Source: Chaetomium olivaceum
Lineage: Eukaryota > Ascomycota > Sordariomycetes > Sordariales > Chaetomiaceae
Length of the DNA stretch: 64,000 nt
Reading direction: 5' to 3'
Assembly: GCA_039881045.1 (NCBI GenBank)
Contig: JAYWVB010000004.1
Span: 930,001 to 994,000 of the forward strand
A program made the position numbers and the translations under genes. Shown here in pieces: positions 22,452 through 34,097 of this stretch (the stretch's first letter is position 1; every line of letters starts with the position of its first letter). The notes under the pieces were generated by a model. That model made no database searches. It was not told the DNA's origin and saw nothing but the letters and a program-made list of their open reading frames with translations.

Positions 22452-24943
22452 TCACCACTCCAGCGGCTCCGTCTTCACATCCCCCCTGTTCGTCTTGGGC
22501 ACAGGCGCCGCCTTGACGGCCAACTTCCCGCCCGCCCCCTTGCGCTTCAGATAGCCGGACCCATCCAACCACGGGGTCTCGCGCGTCATCTTGGCCTCAA
22601 ACTCGGCAATCCTGTCCTCCATCTGCATGGTCAAACCAATATCGTCGAGCCCATTCACCAGGCAGTGCTTCCGGAACTCCTCGACATCGAACGCGCACAG
22701 GGTGTTGCCGTCGGCGTCCTTGATGAGCTGGTTCGGCAGGTCGATCTCGACCTCCCTCCCGGCGACGGCCTCGGCGTGGACCTTTTCCAGGTCGTCCTTG
22801 TTCTTGATCGGGATTGGCAGCATCCCGTTCTTGAACGAGTTGTTGAAAAAGATGTCGGCAAACGAGGGGGCGATGACGCTCTTGATGCCAAAGTCGTTGA
22901 GCGCCCAGGGCGCGTGCTCGCGCGAGGAGCCGCAGCCGAAGTTGGCACCGGTGCAGACCAGGATCTTGGCGCCGCGGTACGGCTCGCGGTTGAGGACAAA
23001 CTCCGGGTTCTCGACGCCCGGCTCGAGGAAGCGCAACTCGTAGAAAAGGGCGGTGCCGAGACCTGTGCGCTTGATGGTCTTGAGGAACTGCTTGGGGATG
23101 ATGGCGTCCGTGTCGATGTTGGCCTTCTCCATTGGTGCCGCGATGCCCTTGAGAACGGTAAACTTGGGTAGGCCGGCCGCGGCCGCGGGGCTGCCACTGC
23201 TGTGGGTAACGGTGGTGTTAACTTGCGGGGACGAGTCTTGGGGCTGGTCGGCCAGGGCCTCCTTCTCCGTGTCGCTGGTTTCGATGCGTTCGTCGGGGTG
23301 TGCCTTCCCGGAGGCGGAGGGGCCGGAGAAGGTGGTGGATTCCGGCGTGATGGCGGCCTCGATGTGCGGGCTACCGTTGAACTGGGAGATCTTCCGGACG
23401 TCGGCGAGTTTGCCGGCGATGGCGGCAGCGGCAGCCATGACAGGAGACATGAGGTGGGTCCGGCCCTGGGCACCCTGTCGGCCCTCGAAGTTCCGGTTGC
23501 TCGTGCTGGCGCACCTCTCCTTGGGCGACAGGATATCGGGGTTCATGCCCAGACACATACTGCATCCCGCCTCCCGCCACTCAAACCCGGCTTCGACAAA
23601 GATCTTGTCGAGTCCCTCCTCCTCAGCCTGGTCCTTGACTAGACCGGACCCGGGCACGACTAAGGCGCGCTTGATGTTGGAGGCAATCTTCTTGCCCTTG
23701 ACGACAAGCGCGGCGGCGCGAAGATCCTCGATTCTTGAGTTGGTGCAAGAGCCAATAAAGACCTTGTCAACTACGACCTCCTGCATCGGGGTTCCAGGGA
23801 CCAAGCCCATGTACTCGAGCATCCGGCGGCCGGCGGCCTTCTTGGCATCGGTCGCGAAAGTCTCGGGGTCGGGCACGACGCCGGTAATGGGGACGACGTC
23901 CTCGGGGCTGGTACCCCAGGTGACGGTGGGGATGATGTCCTTGGCATCAATAAAGACGTCAATATCGTACTTGGCATCGGGGTCGGAACGCAGCGACTTC
24001 CAGTAAGCAGTCGCCCTCTCCCACTCCTCGCTACCGTACTTGGGAGCCAGCGGCTTCCCCTTGAGGTACTCGAAAGTGACCTCGTCGGGGGCAACCATAC
24101 CGGCCCTCGCGCCACCCTCGATGGACATGTTGCAGATGGACATGCGGGCCTCCATGCTGAGGGAGCGGATGACGGAGCCGCAGAACTCGATGACGGCGCC
24201 GTTCCCGCCGGCGGTGCCGATCTTGCCGATGGCGTGGAGGACTACGTCCTTGGAGCTGACGCCGGGGGCCAGCTCGCCGTCGACTTGTATCCTCATGTTC
24301 TTGCTGCGCTTGGTGATCAAGCATTGTGTGGCGAGAACGTGTTCCACCTCGCTGGTGCCGATACCGAAGGCCAGAGCCCCGAAAGCGCCATGGGTCGACG
24401 TGTGGCTGTCACCGCAGACCACGGTCGTGCCGGGGAGGGTGAAGCCCTGCTCGGGGCCGATGACGTGGACGATTCCCTGCCTCTTGTCACTGAGACCAAA
24501 GTATGTGATGCCGAACTTCTTGACGTTCTCCTCTAGGGTTACGCATTGTGTCCGGGAGTCGTCTTCCTGGATGAAGCTCGCAATATCTTTGAGTGCTTTC
24601 CTGGAGGTAGTGGGAACATTCTAGATGGTGGTCAGTCAAAATACAGATATCTGGTAGATAATGATGCCCACTTACATGGTCGGTTGTGGCGAGGGTGCAG
24701 TCTGGTCTCCTGACCTTACGGCCGGCGACTTCGAGGCCCTCGAATGCTTGCTAGGGAGCACGTTAGTGGGAAGCTGTTGGAGTAACAAAATGGGAGACAA
24801 CGGGGACCCACTGGTGATGTGACCTCGTGTACCAAGTGGCGGTCGATATAGAGGAGGATAGTGCCGTCGAGTCTCTCGTCGACAATGTGGGCCTGGAAGA
24901 CCTTGTCGTAGAGCGTCTGCGGTGTGCTCTCGGCGGCCGGCAT
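22452..24943 (-). CDS. leu1: 3-isopropylmalate dehydratase (Leu1-type, fused large and small subunits)
   Basis: Isomerises 2-isopropylmalate to 3-isopropylmalate in leucine synthesis. Three exons, 24943-24812, 24750-24676 and 24620-22452, encode 791 residues; introns are 61 and 55 bp. It starts 'MPAAESTPQTLYDKVFQAH'. The aconitase-type [4Fe-4S] ligands are present: Cys in 'VFIGSCTNSRIEDL' and the pair in 'EAGCSMCLGMNPD'. 'VVCGDSHTSTHGAFGALAF' is a family signature. The small-subunit swivel domain begins after a Ser/Pro/Ala-rich linker with 'GIAAPMEKANIDTDAIIPKQ' and contains 'ANFGCGSSREHAPWALND'. The large-small fusion in one chain is the fungal arrangement; bacteria and plants use separate subunits. 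Expected to respond to the Leu3 regulator, but no site was verified. Confidence 0.96.
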
Positions 24944-27012
24944 TTTGGCTGTGCAACACAAACACCTCGCTGCGGAACAGGACCAATTGGGGATTTGGGG
25001 AGACCAACAAGCGGCAGTGAGAACGATAAGAAGGTAGGTACTAAGTAGTAGTAGGTAAGACAAAAAACAACCCGGGGAGGGTCGATGTATGTCTTTTTTT
25101 GATTTAATTTAGACAGCTGAATTCTTCCACGCGGTTGACGCTGTGGCAAAGAACACTGGGGTTTCGGAGGTTGAAATACGGGAAAAAGAGGCTGCGAGTC
25201 CACTCGCCTTTAGATGATGCGGTATGCCACTTCCACTTATAAAACTCAGCGATGACGGCGACCTCCAACACCCCAACCCGGCGATGTTGGAGACCGCCGA
25301 TGTTCGGAGAGCTGCACTGCGCTCCGGTTCGCGGAATGCGGGGTGGCCACTGCAATTGCAAAAGAACAGCTTCCCATTGGCTGTTTAGAGCTGGCAGGGC
25401 AGGGCTTTGTGGGGCCGAAGGCCAAGGCGAGACCCCGCTGTGGGCAGTTTGGGTCAAAGAAAGCGCCGCTTGCACCCGAAAAGCAATTTTGACAACACAC
25501 GTGCACTACTCGAACAAGTCCCGAATCACTGCCCGATTGCAGGAATCAATGTTATGTTTGCTTGGGTGCCTAAGATTCCGAGCTGATCTCGGACTTATCA
25601 TCCGATCTGGGCTATTTTGCCCATCTTGCCCATCGTGGCATTGAAGCCTGTTCTGCAAGACTACCAACAACCTCCTCCCAACAAGGACTTTGATAAATTA
25701 TCGAAGCTAACTGATAGGCCGATGCCACAGAAAGATCCCGGCCGATCACAGATCCATTGAAACAGATTCGAGCACTTTGGCTCCTTGACCTTTCCACGAA
25801 AACGTAACGGCATCATCTTTGATTCGATCAGAGCTTCCAGAAGTCAAAACAGGACGCGGCGGGAACACGGCAACGGAATCACAAGTGTTTTTTACTGGGC
25901 AGTCATTCTCCATGCCTGGACATGCACAGTAATCTGTACATCGTACATACATGTACATACATCAGGTATATGTCCGGTCGTACATGTACATACGCGACGA
26001 GCTGCCCTGTCTCTGGCACTGCCTCCGGCGAATTCTCCCTACTCAGGGCTAAGGCCGACCCCACCTGCTGATATGGACCGCCAGTTTCGACAAGCTGCAG
26101 GGCCAGGCCGGCTCGAGTCCGCCCAGAATTCCCCAATCGAGATCATCCCCGGAACACGGAAGAAATACCGATCGTTGGTTGGGGCTTTCATGGTTCCCGG
26201 TCTTTGCTAAATGCATGTCTCGCCCGGTCTCACCTACATACAGGCTACCTGTCCCACTCCCCCGGCATTATCATCCATTAGAGTCTTCTCTCCGGCTTTC
26301 GCTGTCCAGCTATCCACCGCTCGGCCCACATCGCCGATCTTATCGTACCATGAAGCAACGAGAAAGAGAATGGAACCTTGCAGGACGGTGAAGCGGTCAC
26401 GGTGCCGAGGAACGACGGAGACCTTGTTCCCAAGCTGCTCCGGGCGCCCAAAGAGGCAGCCATATTATGCAGCTTTATCAACCGCATCCAACCACGGCCG
26501 CTCGGATCACCATTTGCCGGGCCGACTGCAGGACACCCAGAGCTCGTCAGCCGGGGGTACCATTGCGGCAGACCGTCTTTCTCAGCTTGGTTGGACATCG
26601 GAGCCACCTTGGTAGGGTAGATTGGTAGGTAGGAAGCTATCTTTGTTGACTCTCTTACACAGTAATCTCATCCGGCATTTCTAAGCCATACCATATCCTT
26701 TGTCCGGTTCCCCAGGCTAGTGTCACACCCGAGTGGAAAGTCCTCAGTCTTGCAGCCCTGCCACGACTGCCAACACCCCTCCAAGCTTGCCTAGCAACTT
26801 GACAAACCAAACAATACCCCTGACTGCCCATACCCGCCGGATACCGCCAGAAATAAAAACACCAAGGCGAGCACACACACCACTGCGTCGCCCCGCGTCG
26901 CCTGGGCCTTATCAACCCGCTTCCTGAGCTGGGAGTCCCCGTCAAACACGGGACTCACTATCTGCCAGTATGCTCTCACCACTTTCGCCAACATCAACAT
27001 GGCATTCCGCGC
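24944..27012. other. Intergenic region upstream of leu1
   Basis: Promoter of leu1 plus the 3' flank of the gene at 27013. Near 25940-25995 there is a cluster of TACAT/ATGTA palindromic words (TACATGTACATAC twice). No gene is supported. Confidence 0.45.
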
Positions 27013-29791
27013 CTAGCGTTTGACCTCGATGTTGTTCAGGTCTGCTGTGTTTGCCTTTGCCCTTTCTTTGCCTTTCCCCTTCTCCTTCTCCTTCTCCTTG
27101 TCTTTCTCCTTATTCTTATCCTTCCCCGTCTGTTTTTCATCATTCTTTTCCTCCTTCCCCTGGTCCTGACTCTTCCCCTTCGCGTTTCCTTTCCCCTGTC
27201 CCGACCCCTGCCCCGAACCCGTGTCCGCTCCCGCCCCGGGCTTGGCCGCGGCCTTGGCCCTCGCTCCCGCCGCCTGTACCCGTGTCCGGTGGGGCGGCTG
27301 AGAGCCCGGGGGGTCCGGCGCCGATACCGGCACCCGTGTCCGCACCCATCCCGAACCTCCCCGGTGATGCGCAAAGGCCGTCCGCGCTGCGCCACGCGCG
27401 ATTGTCTCGGCTGCGGCTTGGGTTTGCCATGTTGCTGCTGTTGTCCTTGGAGACGGAGGCTGGGTTGTTGTGAGGGACGTGGACGTGCGTGTGGACGTGC
27501 GTGATGACGTGCGTGATGACTTGAGGGTGTCGGTTTCGTCTTGGGGATTGCCGCTGCCCGAGGGCTTGCGCATTGTTTTGCGCATCGCCCAGTCCGGTTG
27601 CTCCTGCTGCTGTGGCCGGTCTTCGGTTTCCGCTGCCGTCTGGCCGGGCTTCACTAAGTCCTTCCCCCCGGGACGGGGGCTGTTTTCCCTTGGCCGGTTG
27701 ACGGCGACGTAGTATCGCTGTCTGCTCCTGGATTGCGACGCGGATGGAGGATAAGGCTTCCTTCTAGCGGGCCGATTTCTATCTTTTTCTGGACCGGCTT
27801 CGATATCGTCGTCTGCGGATCCCGGCTGTCGGAATTCAGCCAGACGCTCAGTTGCATCTGGCCTAGGGAAGCCAGCTGGGTTAAATAAGCGGTCTTGGGT
27901 ATCTCGGTCGACAACGGGGGCGATGTTGACTGTGAGAGCGCTCTGCGAATCATCGAGACTTGCCGACTCGGAGGAGCTTCGTGAGATCCGCCGAGCATCC
28001 CGTCGAAGGGATGGGCGACAGCGCGGTGGCGAGGCCGACTGTGTCCGGAGCCAGTAGTGGTGATGGTGCGTGTGCAGACAGATTGGAACGCCAGACCCTG
28101 GCCACGATCTCTCTCCATTGAGCACGCCTTCAGCATTATGTCGGTTTGACTGCGGAGGCTGTTCGAATCGCAGAGTCGGCTGCTTGCCCATGGCTCTACC
28201 ATGCTCAGGCCGTCTAGCTCCAACATTCGGCCGGTGTGCGTCCGCCGGCCTCTCCAGTCGTCCGAGACCCTGCGCAGGTCCATGGGGATGATTTTGAGGT
28301 TGCCCAGCTCCCAGTCCGGCTGATATTCCGTTAGGTAACTTGTGTCGCGCAGCAGAGACCGAGGATTCTCCTGGCGGAAGTCGAGGGGTGGGAGACAAAA
28401 CCGTAACATCACTTTTTTCAACGGACACAACCCTGTTCCCATGTCGCCTAGTACCCCGAGTATCGTTTCTCCGGGCCGCTGCCACCCCGCCAGTATTGTC
28501 CGCGTCTCTCCTTTCAAGTTCCCACAGCGGCGGCGGCGGCAGCTGTTCGCTCCCCTCACCACCGCCGCCATGCCTAAAAAAGGCTGCTGCCTCTGTGGAC
28601 TACCACCAACTCCCTCGCCGTGCACCGAAGACTTCCCGCTCCCCTGCGGCGACTGCAAGATCGGGCTCAGCTTCGGCTCGGCCACTGAACTCCACCCGCC
28701 CGGCTCTGGCCGCCACTTCACGCTGCCCTGCATCATCACTCGCAGCGCATCCTTCCTCTGCTCTGCCCGACTCAACCTCTCCGCCTCCCTCTGTATCCGC
28801 CTGCCCACCCTTTCTTCCCCTCCCTCCCTCTCCCCGACCGCCCCTCATCACCACCACCACCACCACCATTACCCATGACCCACCTCCCACCTCTTCCCCT
28901 CTCCACCCCAACCCCAATCCCAGCCCCATTACCCACAACCGCCAAAGCGGAGCTACCCGTAGCCGTAGTAGGCGACGACGATGACGTGACAATCGCATCG
29001 TCGGAGCTGGTCGGCGGCGTGATCAGGTCGGGCTCGCCCGTGTACGGGTTCACCCCCGTCACCCCCAAGAAATCGCCGCTGGAAATCAGTGTGTGCCGCT
29101 GCCGGCGCAGGGCGCGCTTGGCGAGGAAGAGGTTGCGCGTGCTAAGGGTGGGGGTGAGGGTGGATGGTGGTGTTGGGGTTGGGGTTGGAGTGTGGGGGCA
29201 GGGGAGGGAGGAGGGGTTTGGGTGTGTGGTTGTGTTTGTGTCAAGGTTGGTCTGGGTCATTGTGGCGCGGGAGTGTAGATGGGGAACGGGAGGTGGTGGT
29301 GGGTTTGGGAGGTGATCGTGAAGTGGTGAGTTGGTGTTGGGCTGGAAAAGGGGTCGAGTGGCCACCGGCCTCCTCCCCGCCCTGGCCCCAACGCTGTGTG
29401 CCCTCCGCGGTGGTGGCGTAATGGGCGTGTTCCAGCGACTGGCCGGGATCGTGTCCGGGCCGTAGCGGCCGAGGGAGCTTGACCGTCCCGTGCGGCAGCT
29501 TGCGGCCGGTCTGGGCGATGTAGGCTCTGCCGACTGGTGCTCCTCGCCGTCGCTGCCCGGTGGAGGCCGGATGGTGTTGCCACGCTCGGGGCGCTTGCTT
29601 GGTCGCAGCTTGCAGAAGAACTCGGTTACCGACTTTGAAAGGTTCTTTCTCCTGACAGGATCGAGAGCCGCGGGAGGCCTGTCTGCCCGGCGAGTTGGTG
29701 AGTCTCTAGTGGCCCCTGGAGTACGGTGCTGTCGCCGTGGGGATACGGGGTTGGTATCCAGCCGAGCACTCCTTACCGGGAGTGACGCCAT
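27013..29791 (-). CDS. Uncharacterised, largely disordered protein; gene model uncertain
   Basis: I do not recognise a family. Exon 1 (29791-28884) encodes an Arg/Ser/Pro-rich N-terminus with one ordered-looking block, 'LAKRALRRQRHTLISSGDF' followed by 'GVTGVNPYTGEPDLITPP'. A good 83-bp intron (GTGGGT donor, GGGCAG acceptor, 28883-28801) joins it in frame to 'RRIQREAERLSRAEQRKDAL'. The frame then runs through 'SLLRDTSYLTEYQPDWELG' and 'LKIIPMDLRRVSDDWRGRR'. Between about 28090 and 27980 the plausible coding frame changes by one base, to 'RISRSSSESASLDDSQSAL', and ends in a Lys/Glu-rich tail (KEKDKEKEKEKGK). The change is either another single-base indel or an unseen intron. Could be a signalling scaffold or nuclear protein; nothing in the sequence decides. 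Confidence 0.55.
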
Positions 29792-30418
29792 GTTACCCAG
29801 CTACTTTGGCTTTTTTGCTTTCAAGCAGGGTTTGGTGAAGACGGATGTGCTGTTGAACGTGAAATCAACAGCTCGGCGAGCAAGGGATTGCTGTTTGGCG
29901 AAGTAAATACGAGCAGGTGCTCTCTCCAACACTTGCCCGACACATGAACGGCGCCCACCCAATCCTCGGAAGGAACTATATGAGGGTTCCGCCCCAAGCC
30001 GTTTGTCATATGGATTTGGACGGGGCATCGCGAGGCCCCGACGAGGCAAGTGGCCATCGACAGAGTTCCCCTGAGGAAGGAGTCGTTGACTCGATAGAAC
30101 GCCTTATGGCGGGCGTTTCACGCCTCCCACCTTAGTAACGACTCCCGCATTTCGAAATCCTAGAACACGTAGATAGAGCATTCGCAACACGCAACCGCCC
30201 CTTTGATACTCCACCGTACTTGCTACTGTATCAACAACACCTACACAGTAAGGTACATACCAAGCAGGCCCGGTGTCACCCTCCCCTTCCTCCAGACTCC
30301 ACAACGACCCACCCTTATACTAACACCAGACCCCATTGATAATGCCCAGCACCTATCCGAATTCCCACTCGACCCCCCCCGGCTCCTACCGAGTCTCGGA
30401 CCGAAGTCAAAACAACCC
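29792..30418. other. Intergenic region between the disordered-protein gene and tRNA-Gly
   Basis: Promoter of the minus-strand gene at 27013-29791 and upstream sequence of the tRNA. Nothing else seen. Confidence 0.5.
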
Positions 30419-30489
30419 GCGTCAGTGGTTTAGTGGTAAAATCCATCGTTGCCATCGATGGGCCCCGCGTTCGATTCGCGGCTGACGCA
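30419..30489 (+). tRNA. tRNA-Gly (anticodon GCC)
   Basis: A 71-base cloverleaf without intron. The acceptor stem GCGTCAG pairs with CTGACGC at 30482-30488, and the discriminator base is A. The anticodon arm is CATCG-TTGCCAT-CGATG with GCC in the loop. The D arm contains the A-box-like TGGTTTAGTGGTA, and the T arm is CCGCG-TTCGATT-CGCGG with the B-box GGTTCGATTC-like core (GTTCGATTC). A T-rich stretch (TTCTTTTGCTTTTTG) right after the 3' end fits a Pol III terminator. CCA is not encoded, as expected in eukaryotes. Confidence 0.96.
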
Positions 30490-30949
30490 TTCTTTTGCTT
30501 TTTGTCTCATGGGATTTCCTTTTGTTCGCTGTCTGTGGTTTTTATCCGATTTTACTTTTGTTTTCGTCTTGCCTTTGTTTTGTTTCGGGGAAGGTTTTGT
30601 CGCAATCAAGTCGTCGTCGAACTTGGGTCGCCTCGGACGAGAAAGAGAGCATGCCGGGTAACATCGAATGAGGTGGTAAAACCGAAGCTGGAAACATCCC
30701 TTTAGATGAACGTATCTGCACACATTTTTTGAGGATTGAACAAATTAGGTATGATGCTCTTTAACAGCAGAAGCAGCCATGTATTCCCGCCCTAAAACGC
30801 CAAAAACCCCGAAAATGCCTATGACTGTGAGAAATGGTATGCAGTCCCAAATGACCGTTGCCAGCCGCCCACCTCCCTTCTCTCTTGTCTCTGGTTTATG
30901 ATACAAACTGCCATCCAATCCCTCCTCCTCCCCTGAACCGCGACCCCCG
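30490..30949. other. Pol III terminator and 3' flank of nur1
   Basis: T-rich for the first ~110 bases after the tRNA, then unremarkable sequence. No gene seen. Confidence 0.5.
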
Positions 30950-32623
30950 TCAAAGCCTCCTCGAAGGAAACCTCTCCTGCGTCCACCTCCCCGCCCTCGC
31001 CCTCGCCAACTTCTCCGGCGAATGAGCCAGGCTACCGCTGCTACTGCCACTCCCCTGTCCAAAATCCAACAGCTTCCCCTCCTGCTGTAGCCCCGACTCC
31101 CCCGTCGCCGCCGGGCGCCTGTGCTCCTTGAACGGGCTGCTCTGGCGGATCATGCGGTCGGCGAGGTCGCGCTGCTCGAGCGCGGCCATCTCGCGGTTGT
31201 TGCGGGGCGAGTTGAAGCCGCCGGCGCCGGCGCCGGCGCCGATGTCGCTGAGGCTGGTCGCTTTTTTCAGGGGGGAGTTCATGTGTGTGTACACGCCGAG
31301 GCTGCCGCCGTAGCCGGCGTTGGGCGGTGGGAGGTTGTAGGCTGCGCCAGTGCCGGTGCCGGTGCCGATCGAGTTGGTGGTGGAGGTGGTGGTTTTGGAG
31401 GCGGCGGATGGGGTTGAAGGGGGCCCGTCTCCTCCTGCGCCCGTTGAGGTGGTGGGTGGAAGGCTACGCCGGATGGCCGAGTGTCGTTGCTGCTGTACCT
31501 GAGCGGCGAAGGACGGGGGCACGGAGGCCCTGGGCTTGGCTGAGGGGGTGAATGGGTTGGCTGGCATGGTGGCCTTCAGCTGTGGGGACATGGTCGCCCT
31601 TGCCTGGGAGGCTTTCCCGGCGTCAGGGTCGACGTATCTGCTGTAGTTCGGGTTGGGGTGTGTCCGGAACGATCGCTGAATCATTGTCGTGGGGGTGCCG
31701 ATGATGATTTCCTCCTCATCAATCTTCCCGTCGTTGATCGATACCTGCGTCGAGGCTTCACGGACTGTGGGGTGGAGTCTCGGGTGGACGTATTTGACGT
31801 CGTATTCGTGCATCACCTCCTTCTGGATGACGGCCGTGTCCACGCTCTGCTGGGAGAAGCGGGAGTGCATGAGCAACAGTTGCGCCGAGAGGATGACCTG
31901 CAAAAGGAAGCATTTAAAGACGGTAACGCTAGGGCGCGGATCGAGCATCGGTAGTGGGAGGAAGAGCATGTGGATGAGGACGTGTCCCGGGCTGAAGAGA
32001 CAGAACATCCGCAGTGTCGCCGGGTACGGATCCCACACCTTCAACTCCCACACGTCGCGGGTCTTATCCGGATGCGCTCGTTGCTCGGCAGTTTCGGGGC
32101 TCAAAACCCCCTGGAGGAGCCGCAATGGGGTAGACGCGGCAGGCGACGAATCGACGCGGACGCGTTGCGCTGAGGGCGTGCCTGGCCCTGCTTGTTCGAC
32201 ATTCCTCTCAAAAAGCCGGTAGTGGCGCGATCGCGTCATCGTGTAGAAGGCGTTTAGGGCGGATATGGAAATCAATGTCCATTGGAGAAAGTTGGCCTAA
32301 AGGAATGACGCGCGTTAGCAGATACCCTAGAGTAATGCGCAGCGAGCGTCGCGCGGACTTACCATGAGGGTGAACCAGCCATTAGCGGGCGCGTCGCCAA
32401 ACACGTCATCAACGGCCTCGCGTGCAGTGCCGGCGTTCGCCCTGGCGACTAGAAAGATGAAATTGGCCACAAGTCCGAATCGTGTGCCGAATGTTTTGGA
32501 ATCCCAGTTGAAGGTTTGTATTTCTTCAGATAGCCAAAGATAAAAATCCATGGGATTCAGCATGGTGCGGAGCCTCTCAGTGAGCGGCTGGCGCCTCACG
32601 AGCCGCTGCGGTCGAGGAGCCAT
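30950..32623 (-). CDS. nur1: Nuclear rim protein 1 (Nur1)
   Basis: Inner nuclear membrane protein; in yeast, Nur1 with Heh1/Lrs4-Csm1 (CLIP) tethers rDNA and heterochromatin to the envelope. Two exons, 32623-32363 and 32296-30950, with a 66-bp intron, encode 535 residues. The start 'MAPRPQRLVRRQPLTERLRT' and 'LNPMDFYLWLSEEIQTFNW' are the family hallmark. Two hydrophobic segments follow ('RFGLVANFIFLVARA', 'FLQWTLISISALNAFYT'), then 'RHYRLFERNVEQ', and two more near 'PATLRMFCLFSPGHVLIHM' and 'VFKCFLLQVILSAQLLLM'. The C-terminal 250 residues are Ser/Thr/Pro/Gly-rich and disordered, with 'GVYTHMNSPLKKATSLSDIG' as candidate phosphosites (SPLK). The start ATG directly precedes the conserved block. 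Confidence 0.9.
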
Positions 32624-33206
32624 GATTGTCGCGCAAGATGGTTTCCCTAAAATTGTGATGCGGTATACGATTTCTTTTGTTTGGTTTGGCCTAGACTTTT
32701 TGCTCGTTTCGCAAGGAACTTTCGGCGGGAGGATGCAACCGAGGAGTCGTTTGTTGATCGACTCAACCACGGTGTTGAATCAGGCGAGTCATTTGTGGCG
32801 GGCCAAGTGGGCGATACACGTTGTCGATGAGAATCGTTCGCTTGAAGGTGCAAAAACTCAGGGTGCTTGTTTACAACATTGAAAGAATTCAAGCCGAGCA
32901 GCAGCTCCACTGGGCTGAAAACGGAAGGATATTGAGATGGTGCCGGAACAGGGGTCGGGAGCGGCAAGCAGGCAGCGGGGTCGCGGTGGGGCCCCGGCCG
33001 ACTGTTGGTCCCAGCCCCGAGCGGCGTCACTCAACGGCACGGGACGGAGGAATCTACATAGTAAAGTGCTGCACAACTGAAACCTCCACCAACATCTTTT
33101 GCGACAAAAGCACTACGAATTACTCGAGAGTTACTACTTTGATTAAAAACTCTCGAGTTGCTCCCTACCTCTCAACCACCAATTGCTTCATTTCATCGTA
33201 GCCGAC
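32624..33206. promoter_or_regulatory. Divergent intergenic region nur1 / vma7
   Basis: Shared 583-bp spacer between two genes transcribed away from each other, so it should hold both promoters. It contains a perfect 11-bp inverted repeat at 33122-33132 and 33148-33158 (ACTCGAGAGTT with its complement), listed separately. Confidence 0.5.
33122..33158 (+). repeat. Perfect 11-bp inverted repeat upstream of vma7
   Basis: ACTCGAGAGTT (33122-33132) and AACTCTCGAGT (33148-33158) are exact reverse complements with a 15-base loop. It ends 48 bases before the vma7 start codon, so it is probably in the 5' UTR as a potential RNA hairpin, or it is a protein-binding palindrome built on CTCGAG. Confidence 0.85.
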
Positions 33207-33791
33207 ATGGCGTCGCAAGCCGACTACCGCGACAGGCAGTTCCTGGCTGTGATCGGAGACGAGGCAAGCAGCTTCTGCGATACGCCCGGCGCTTGAGAGG
33301 CTCTGCTAACCGTTGTGTTGGGCAACAGGACTCCGTGACGGGACTGCTGCTAGCTGGCATTGGCGTACGTCGTTTAACTTCCTACCTACCTGGACACCTC
33401 CTCCGTTCGCGCGCACCCGACTGACACCTCGCTCGATAGCATGTTACCGCACCGCCAGACAACCAAAAGAACTTCCTTGTAGTAGATGCCAAGACAGACA
33501 ACGCCTCCATCGAGGCGGCCTTCGAGCGGTTTACAACGGAGAGGAAGGACATTGGGATAGTCTTGATCAACCAACATGTCAGTCCCGTCTGCGCCTGCGT
33601 CCTGTGCCGAGCTCCTGGCCCAACGGACAGTTTGCTAAAGTGCGCCACAGATTGCCGATAGGATACGGAACCGGGTCGACACGTACACCCAAGCATTCCC
33701 TACCATTCTCGAGATCCCAAGCAAAGACCACCCCTACGACCCAGAGAAGGACAGCGTCTTGCGGAGAGTGCGCCGGTTGTTTGGCGAATAA
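33207..33791 (+). CDS. vma7: V-type proton ATPase subunit F (Vma7)
   Basis: Central-stalk subunit of the V1 sector, needed for assembly and rotation of the vacuolar/endomembrane proton pump. Four exons (33207-33263, 33329-33364, 33440-33577, 33651-33791) encode 123 residues, the usual length. The joined protein reads 'MASQADYRDRQFLAVIGDE', 'DSVTGLLLAGIG', 'HVTAPPDNQKNFLVVDAKTD' and 'IGIVLINQHIADRIRNRVD', and ends 'RRVRRLFGE'. Intron 1 starts with GC instead of GT (GAG|GCAAGC), a rare but bona fide GC-AG intron; no GT donor nearby keeps the frame. The other introns are normal GT-AG. Confidence 0.95.
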
Positions 33792-34097
33792 GCGGGCTTG
33801 TGTCAAATACAGCGAGGAGTTTAGAGACCGGAGGGTCAATCACGCGCGTGGAGCGAACCATAGTCCAATGTCCATACCGTCTTCGATTATCACGAGCCCC
33901 GGGACTCCGTGTGTGCCCTCAGTATGCTATGAGAAAGATGCAGAACAGAATAAACCAACAAGACTCCTGATTGACAAACACAAACACAATAACCCGTCGC
34001 GATCATGAACATCACCATATGTACGCATGCCAAATACAATCTTCATCGCCAGATCCCATCACCATTCGCATGTTGGTGAAACAGCCAATGCCATGAT
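33792..34097. other. Convergent 3' flanks of vma7 and the NPC2 gene
   Basis: Short convergent spacer of 306 bp. No gene or structured element seen. Confidence 0.5.

Noticed and set aside
27036..27395. Arg/Gly-rich frame overlapping the Lys/Glu-rich tail of the disordered protein
   Set aside because: Repeat-derived shadow; the KEKDKEK frame continues from the upstream coding sequence and ends at a clean stop.
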